Positions 57,869-64,000 of a DNA stretch of 64,000 nt are shown one piece after another. The stretch lies in the NCBI RefSeq assembly GCF_030704535.1, contig NC_081820.1, positions 24,298,001 to 24,362,000 of the forward strand, read 5' to 3'. This stretch comes from Vitis vinifera (taxonomy: Eukaryota; Streptophyta; Magnoliopsida; Vitales; Vitaceae). The notes beneath the pieces were generated by a model, which worked only from the letters and a program-made list of their open reading frames with translations, did no database searches and was not told the DNA's origin. Position 1 is the stretch's first letter. Each line of letters begins with the position of its first letter. The position numbers and the translations under genes were made by a program.

Positions 57869-58350
57869 TGTTAGGAAGTGTCTCAAATTCCTAATTAGTA
57901 TAGATTCCTTTTTGTAAAGAATATTATATAGAATATTTCTAAGTTGATATATTATTATAATATTAGACTTCCTTATAGAATAAGGAAGGTTGTTGGAAAT
58001 ATCTTTATAAATATTCTAGGTCATGAGGGGAAAAAATTATGAGATGGAGATGGACCTGTAGAGACTATACGAGGTGGATAGAGATGTGAGGAAGAACGAG
58101 AGGTACCCGGTGGAGAGAGAGGGCTCGTAGTAAGGTATGGATACAAGGAGTGGGGAAACATGGGATGTTTCGGAAACCCAATAGTTGTATCTGGTTCTGT
58201 CCTCTATAATATTCTTTATTGTATAGTGGAATCATTATCTCTCATTCATGGACGTAGGTATGGTTGGCCGAACCACGTTAAAACCTCGTGTATCGTATGT
58301 GTGATTGTTTTATCTTTGTATTCTTGAACTAACATTGTTGGCATCAAAGC
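57869..58350 (+). mobile_element. Truncated copia-type element: one LTR plus primer-binding site
   Basis: The sequence from TGTTAGGAAGTGTCTC (57869) to GAACTAACA (58334) begins TG, ends CA and has short inverted ends TGTTAG/CTAACA. It contains a promoter-like TCTATAATATTC and the GGCCGAACCACGTTAAAACC text typical of copia LTRs. Five bases later, TGGCATCAAAGC (58339-58350) matches the usual initiator-tRNA-Met primer site TGGTATCAGAGC at 10 of 12 positions. No gag or pol follows; after the primer site the sequence changes to other DNA. Confidence 0.65.
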
Positions 58351-58659
58351 TTTCATTGGCACTACACAACATATGGGCGAGAACTTGGGCTGTAAATTGG
58401 ATATTCTTCATCCTTCATCCATCATTATGGTGCCATGGTTGTATCTTTGACAACTATTTCTGGAAACTCAGCTGCTGATCAAATCCAATGAGTAATTTAG
58501 AGATTCCCTCAACTTTGAGATGTTGTCCTTGCTTGGAATTACCATTTTGAACACCTTCTGCAATTTGAGAGTGATGAAGAGAGCCATTCCCATTCATATC
58601 TGGCAGACTGTTACAAAGTGATTGATAACCTTTGAGATACCAAACGCTAATTTCAGATG

Positions 58660-58864
58660 CAAATTCCTCTAACTTCGAATAAAACTCCTTCTATTTCTCT
58701 GCACGTTCAGTGCATCTAAATGTGGGAGTTGTTCCAACTATTGTTAGAGATTAAATTGTTCATACAGATGTTGCAGCGGAGGATGCAACAAACCAATCAT
58801 CCTCTTCGTCCAGATGCTTTTTATTTTCATGTTGCAAAAGCTTCCTTACTGATAGAGGCGACAT
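58660..58864 (-). pseudogene. Fragment of a WVD2-like (TPX2-domain) microtubule protein gene
   Basis: Minus-strand reading gives MSPLSVRKLLQHENKKHLDE followed by EDDWFVASSAATS, then after a frame change VGTTPTFRCTERAEK*KEFY and SKLEE. This is the start of the TPX2 (KLEEK) domain in WAVE-DAMPENED2-like proteins, preceded by their usual KKHPDEED.WSVASS text. A TAG replaces the conserved Arg of AEKRKEF. The reading frame is broken between the two parts. It is on the same strand as the TBL fragment, separated from it by the copia LTR. Confidence 0.7.
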
Positions 58865-58875
58865 TTGCTTAGACG

Positions 58876-59892
58876 CTAAAAAGGCGATGCAAGCTGTTGA
58901 TGGACAACGGGTATGACAAGTGAAAGGCTTCGATGGAGGGTTTCTAAAAAATTTGGATGTCTTTCAGCTGATGACACACGTCTATCATCCTTTAGAATGT
59001 CTTTCTCTACGGAATAAGACCTAGAAACTTTTCTGGTGCTTATAAAAACCTGCAACTCCATTAGCTACATGACTTGGGAGGTGATCCATGCATTTCATTC
59101 CACGTGGAATTGAGACAACACTTTCTAAAGATCGAAGAGCAACAATAGCATTGTCGCATTCCAGAAAGGGCATTATCACGCTCAGATATTGCAGTATTTC
59201 GTTGCATTAGTGTCTCATATCCTGGGATAGTCAATTTATAGCTATAGTCATGAGGGTCCCACATAACTTTGTAAAACCTCAATGTGGAGACAAGGATTTA
59301 TTATTTGAGCAGTAGAAGCAGTGACGGTGGGCATGATGGATGAGTTAGGGTTGAGAAACAGTGGTCATGAGCACCTTCCATCTTCAACTGGTTTTGCAAT
59401 ATGAGGTGTTTCTATTTGGACTTCAACATTCGTTGTGGTATCATCTGATTGACTCTCTTCAACTTCTTTGCTAACTAAACCTTTTGAAGACAATATTTGA
59501 TCTGTTATTTCTGTAGACGGGTCAGATCTGATCACTTCTCGCCTCATGTGTTGCTGAAGCCTCCTCAATTATCTGACTAGCAGTAGATATACACCCTTCA
59601 GAAGCCGAAACTTCATAACTCAACATTGTTTTTTTTTTTTTTCTATAGTTTGGACTACATCCCCTCTCTATAATGAATTAAAGATCACACTTTCTGAGTC
59701 CTCACTATTTTTTGCCATTTCATTTAAGGCATCATCTATTGTACTTGCACCCACATCCAATTCCTCTGAAGGGGTTTCATCACCTTCTACATTCTCATCC
59801 ACTACAGATGGGACACTAACTGATTTCTCATCGTTGGTAGTCGACTGATCCTGTACTTCTAGTATATTAGTCACAGTTTTAGCTTGATTCAC
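58876..59892 (-). pseudogene. Degraded protein-coding sequence of unknown family, several frames
   Basis: Successive minus-strand frames read as protein-like text: 59892-59668 (acidic, DQSTTNDEKSVSVPSVVDEN, EELDVGASTIDDALNEM), 59627-59365 (SEGCISTASQIIEEASATHE, then after a shift DQILSSKGLVSKEVEESQ), 59282-59061 (KLTIPGYETLMQRNTAISER, DNAL) and then VVSIPRGMK..HLPSHVANG. Stops and shifts separate them. The ISERDNAL coil followed by PRGMK faintly recalls BBR/BPC GA-binding factors, but I cannot support that. It may be one broken gene upstream of the WVD2-like piece or several captured fragments. Confidence 0.45.
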
Positions 59893-60115
59893 CTATCATT
59901 TTATACTGAAACTCGCTCTTCTGATTTTATTTTCATTGCAATGTTGAGGAATAACCTATCCACAATCAGCATTTCCACTGAGCAGCCAATATTCGGGCCT
60001 CACTTCCATGCATTTATGAAGTTTTGTAACACCCGCATCCTCAACTTCAAGATCAAGTGGCCATCATCTGGATTTCCCTTTTCAACAAATTCATTCAACA
60101 AACCGGGTTGAAAGT

Positions 60116-62600
60116 GTCACGACCCAAATTTCGGGCGACCCAAAATTTGACCCGTGACCCCGGGTCAAAGGTTTGACCCTAAGGGTTCCTCCTATTCCAC
60201 GTTGGCAGTCAACCAAAACACTTTGGAATTTTTTTTTTTTCACATACATCCCACTAGAATTCCCATAAACTACAATATCCCAAAACTACTCAAAACAACA
60301 AGGTTTAATAAATATTCATTATAGTCCAAAAATAAAAGTTCACAAGTAAACAACTTAATCAAAATAAGGTTTCATAACAAATCCATAAGTCATAATTACT
60401 AAAACAAATCTCAAAAACACAATAAAAGAATATGTCATGCTCCATTAGGCCGCTCCAAGAGCATCCTGAAGTCCTCCCTGCCCCACCTACGGATCCTCAG
60501 GAGTGATATCTGCATCTAAAAAGGTGTAAAAAAAAAAGGGTGAGCATTTCCACATTGCTCAGTAGGATGCCTAACACCCAAGGGGTTACGGGGATTACTA
60601 AGTTCTAAAGAATACGAAAAGAACACTTTAACACAATAGAAACAATTCAACATTATCAATCAAACCACATAGTTTAATATCTAATATTATACACAATTTC
60701 ACAACATTCAACAATTACATGAATGCACATGAACATCTGACACACAGTCATACAATGCATTATTGTTCTCGGGCTTTCACCGAAGGATACATGTCCGCAC
60801 CCAAATACACTCCCCATTCGGAGTCTTCTTGGGGTAACTTTTGGGTCTTTCACCCTAGGGATCTCTCTCCCTTCTTAATTCACCTCACACGGGCTTTCAC
60901 TTTTCATCACTATTTCATTTTTTTCCATTTCATACACTTTTCACAATTTTCATAATTTTTTTTTTTCACATAACCATGATGCAAATGAATGCCACAATTC
61001 CAAAGTTCCTCAATAATTTCAACAATCTCAATATTCCCCAATAATCCAATAAAATAATTTTCCACATTAAAATTTCCGAAAGTATCCCAAATAAATATTC
61101 AAAAATTTGCATATCAATAAACTTGAAATTATACCACACTTACAGAATTTTTCAACCATTATAATAATTTCTAATATTCGAAATTAACAAACTTTCCACC
61201 ATAAAAATTCCGAAAATATTCTAACTAATGCCCAAAAATTCACAAATCACTATTTTTGAAATTAAACCCTAATTTCGGAAATTTTCAACCCTTCTAATAA
61301 TTTTTAATATTTGAAATTAACTAACTTTCCACCATAAAAATTCCGAAAATATTTTAACCAATGCCCAAAAATTCACAAATCACTATATTTGAAATTAAAC
61401 CCTAATTTCGGAATTTTTCAATCCTTCTAATATTTTTTAACAATTCAAAACAATTAATTATCAACCAAAAGCAATTTCCCACAATTACAAAAATTCCAAA
61501 CAAATTCCAAATAATCCAAAAAAATTCATACAACACCCATATTTCCTACTTAACTCATAATCACAAGATTTACAATTTTTTTCAAAGGAAAAACACATTA
61601 AATTTAAGTTTTAGGGTTAGGTTCCCTTACCACAAATCTAATAATTCAACCATTAAAAACACGATTAGCCACTGTAGGATTGTTCCTCTCGTCGAGTAGA
61701 GCACCCCCTCAAAATATGAGCCGAAATTGGGGTCGTTTAGCCACCCAAACGACCGATCAAAGTTCCGGCAAGATGAAATTTCCCACAGTGCTGCCGCCTC
61801 CTTTTCTCACCCGTTCCACTAATGTTTCCCTTTCTTTTTACAAAGCCCATTTCTTTTCCTTGTTTTAATCCACTTACCACCAGTCCACTCAAACCCAGCC
61901 CAAAGTTCAAAAACCCAATAACTAATTCCCATTTTTCTTTTAAAACCCCATTTCATCCAAGCCTAAATTAATTCCTTTTCATTTTTGTTTTTTTTTTCTC
62001 TTTATTCTCATTTGGTTATTTTCCATTTCCAATTTCATTTCATTTTTTTTATAACACACAAATTAATATTTTCTCAATTTTATTAATAAGGAATTTAATT
62101 TAATTAATTAATATTTTTTTATTAATTCTAATTAATTTTAATTAATTAACTTTTCATTTTCGTTTTTGTTTTTTTTTTTTCCGGAAATTCTCAATTACTA
62201 AAATCCTAAGAAATTTCTACCCTAAGGCTGACATGGCATAAAATTTTCAACTCGTCTAATTGACCAACACAATAAACTGAATTTCACCAATCCAAAACTA
62301 ACACGTGTTCTTCAGACACTTTTCTTTTTTACTTTTCAACCATCACTCAAAATAAGACTTTTCAAAATAGAAATGCTAACGTGGCATAAAATACCCAATC
62401 ATTACAGAAAGGGTCCAATTCTACTACTTCAGGGAGACCATTGCACTCACGAATGTAAATTAGGTTCAAAATTCCCTTTTTTGGCAATTCGTCAAACAAA
62501 TTTGCATGCGTCAATCATTATTCCATTTCTTGCATGCATTTTCAAAGTCCCGTTCCTTGAATATTCATCCTAGCCGAATCCATTATTGTTGATATAGTCA
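60116..62600 (+). mobile_element. Probable LTR-retrotransposon noncoding sequence beginning TGTCACGACCC
   Basis: TGTCACGACCCAAATTTCGG at 60116 is a common start of plant gypsy-type LTRs. It is followed by long noncoding text with GGGTGAGCATTTCC...GCTCAGTAGGATGCC and CGGGCTTTCACCGAAGG, and no protein domain. A near-repeat (AAATTCACAAATCACTAT..TTGAAATTAAACCC) occurs at 61236 and 61369. I could not find the right LTR border, a primer site or gag/pol, so it may be a solo or truncated LTR. Confidence 0.4.
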
Positions 62601-62634
62601 TCATCTTTTTATTTTTTATGGCAAAATTCCCATA

Positions 62635-62907
62635 CTACAATAGTAGTCACCAGCAACGGAATCTCGATCAACGCATAGTAGTAATTCCTCTTTCCTCCTG
62701 CAAAAAGATGTTCGGACATCCCCTGCTACAATAGTAGTCACCAACAACGGAATCTCGATCAACGCATAGTAGTAATTCCTTCTTCCTCCTGCAAAAAGAT
62801 GTCTGAACATCCCCTGCTACAATAGTAGTCACCAGCAACGGAATCTCGATCAACGCATAATAGTAATTCCTCCTTTCTCCTGCAAAAAGATGTCCGGACA
62901 GGATGTC
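62635..62907. repeat. Three tandem copies of a 91-bp unit
   Basis: CTACAATAGTAGTCACCA starts at 62635, 62726 and 62817. Each unit contains GGAATCTCGATCAACGCATA and CCTGCAAAAAGATGT and ends in (T/C)(C/T)(G/C)GGACATCCCCTG-like text. Copies differ at only a few positions. Confidence 0.92.
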
Positions 62908-63141
62908 CGAACACACCTCCGATGGTTTTGTTAGCCATGGCTCAAGAGATTAAGCTATCAAGGTTTTTCAGGGATAGTTAGCTTACCTTCCTCCTTGTGT
63001 GAAGGCTCTTTTATATAGTGTCAGAAAGTATGGTCTCGCTGTGCTAGCGGGTCCCATCGTCATGATTGCGGCTTATAAGGTGGCAAAGCAATCATGACAT
63101 TTCTGGTGCCAGGTGGCGGTTGCCACTTCAATTATGACATT

Positions 63142-63247
63142 AAATATCGGGGATGTGTCAGGCACTTTGATAAGATTTAGGAATATCTTGCCTCTTTAAA
63201 TATCGGGAATATGTCAGGCACTCTGATAAGATTTGGGAATATCCTTT
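63142..63247. repeat. 56-bp direct duplication
   Basis: AAATATCGGGGATGTGTCAG at 63142 recurs as AAATATCGGGAATATGTCAG at 63198. Both continue GCACT(T/C)TGATAAGATTT(A/G)GGAATATC. Confidence 0.9.
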
Positions 63248-63495
63248 CGAGCTTATCTTTCATTGAAGATGAGTGACAGTTCAGGAGACTTGGTCGTCAA
63301 TATTATCTGAGTTTGTTTTTTTATTGTGGGCGGAAATGGATCCGGCGAATCGCGAGTGTCTGACGAGCTAAGTTGTCTGGGGAATCTGAAATGGCGGCTG
63401 CGGATGTTCTCCGGGTACGCGCTATCAGAGTATCTGGACATGCCTGACCGGGAAAGTTGAATTGTCCTCCTCTCCCATCCGACGGCAGGCGCCAG

Positions 63496-63665
63496 GTGTG
63501 AAATATCCGGAGAAGGTGGAACGTCGGCGGATTCAGATGTGAGATATCCGGATGAGGTGGAACGTCGGCCGGACAGAATGGCGAATGTGAGACATCCGGA
63601 TGAGGTGGGATGTCGGCCGAACATAAATCCGGATGTGAGACATCCGGGTGGAATGAGTGAGAATT
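63496..63665. repeat. Four-unit array (41/48/48 bp) with CATCCGGATG palindromes
   Basis: GTGA(A/G)A(T/C)ATCCGG occurs at 63498, 63539, 63587 and 63635. Units 1-3 continue with (A)GAGGTGG(A/G)A(C/T)GTCGGC. The repeat is much richer in G+C and CpG than the rest of the window. Long open frames on the minus strand across it are by-products of the periodicity. Confidence 0.85.
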
Positions 63666-64000
63666 TCCGTCCGGGTGGAATGAACGATGCCACGTGTCGC
63701 AAGGGGGACGTTCGCGTGTCCTAGGGAGAGGAAGCCACATGGCGCTTTTTAGGGAGGATCCCACACTTATGACACGGAGGTGTGGGGATGTACGTGTTGG
63801 TATATGTGAGTGTCTCTTCCCATATCTCTGGTGTTTCCGGGCATAACGAAGATAATGACGTTGAACAAATGATGATTCACGTTTTCTTCATCTTTAAGTT
63901 GTACATCTAGTATACCAGAACAACCACTATAATGTTCAACACATGCGTTCAACAGGGACACTCATTTCCCTTCATACCATAACATGCACTCTAATCCCAC

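Larger units (their letters stand above)
62908..64000. other. Repeat-rich window end, no gene
   Basis: Apart from the 56-bp duplication and the CATCCGG array I see no gene. Text such as TTTTATATAGTGTCAG (63010) and the CpG-rich array could be the promoter and body of an LTR, but no borders are visible before the window ends. Confidence 0.4.

Noticed and set aside
57869-58334. Simple solo LTR
   Set aside because: A primer-binding-site-like 12-mer follows directly, so it is better read as a 5' LTR with a truncated interior; I also saw no clear 5-bp target duplication.
59061-59282. BBR/BPC (GAGA-binding) pseudogene
   Set aside because: Only the ISERDNAL coil and a PRGMK word resemble the family; the cysteine-rich DNA-binding domain is not seen. 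Left as unknown.
62616-62916. Minus-strand frames with repeated FAGGRRNYYYALIEIP text
   Set aside because: Translation of the 91-bp array, not a gene.
63253-63764. Two overlapping minus-strand frames of about 148 codons
   Set aside because: They follow the 41/48-bp periodic array (48 is a multiple of 3, keeping frames open); repetitive translation, no domain.

Overview
This is nuclear DNA of a flowering plant, almost certainly a eudicot. Evidence is long AT-rich intergenic stretches, GT-AG introns, and six intron-containing genes whose spliced products match plant families from start to stop. Repeat style (L1-type LINE tails, small AT-rich foldback elements, TTTGGTTGCTGAGAAA ends in introns) fits a woody rosid such as grapevine (Vitis); the species is my inference, not proven by the sequence.

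Layout. (1) 1-8.7 kb: a ubiquitin-conjugating E2 gene on the minus strand (148 aa, 4 coding exons plus a 5'UTR intron). Its 5-kb first intron is packed with LINE fragments, a nested inverted-repeat element and several tandem duplications. (2) 8.7-12.9 kb: divergent intergenic DNA. (3) 12.9-18.9 kb, plus strand: a 233-aa protein with a class I myosin tail (TH1)-like domain and no motor. (4) 20.3-23.2 kb, minus strand: a 628-aa LRR receptor-like pseudokinase (HGN and DLG in place of HRD and DFG). (5) 23.7-34.6 kb: an 11-kb AT-rich desert with foldback (MITE-like) elements and no gene I can support. (6) 34.65 kb: an initiator tRNA-Met. (7) 35.0-40.3 kb, plus: a domesticated hAT-transposase-type BED zinc finger gene of 678 aa whose ATG is split by an intron. 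(8) 42.5-48.4 kb, plus: a 221-aa protein with a C-terminal UBA domain. (9) 50.3-55.7 kb, minus: a GT31 galactosyltransferase of the hydroxyproline O-galactosyltransferase type (342 aa, 12 exons). (10) 56.6-64 kb: a repeat-dominated end with retrotransposon-like pieces, a truncated copia-type LTR with primer-binding site, a same-strand cluster of broken host-gene fragments (TBL, WVD2-like and an unidentified protein), and three short tandem arrays.

The genes have unrelated housekeeping or signalling roles (ubiquitination, ubiquitin reading, membrane or cytoskeletal binding, receptor signalling, arabinogalactan-protein glycosylation) and I see no operon-like or clustered pathway. The most interesting material is how mobile DNA was used or deposited: the domesticated hAT gene, the gene-fragment cluster at 57.5-59.9 kb, a 21-bp LINE insertion with a 16-bp target duplication, and a repeated ACGACGTCGT palindrome next to three gene starts. 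All exon borders come from reading splice sites and frame by eye; every spliced CDS below closes in frame.
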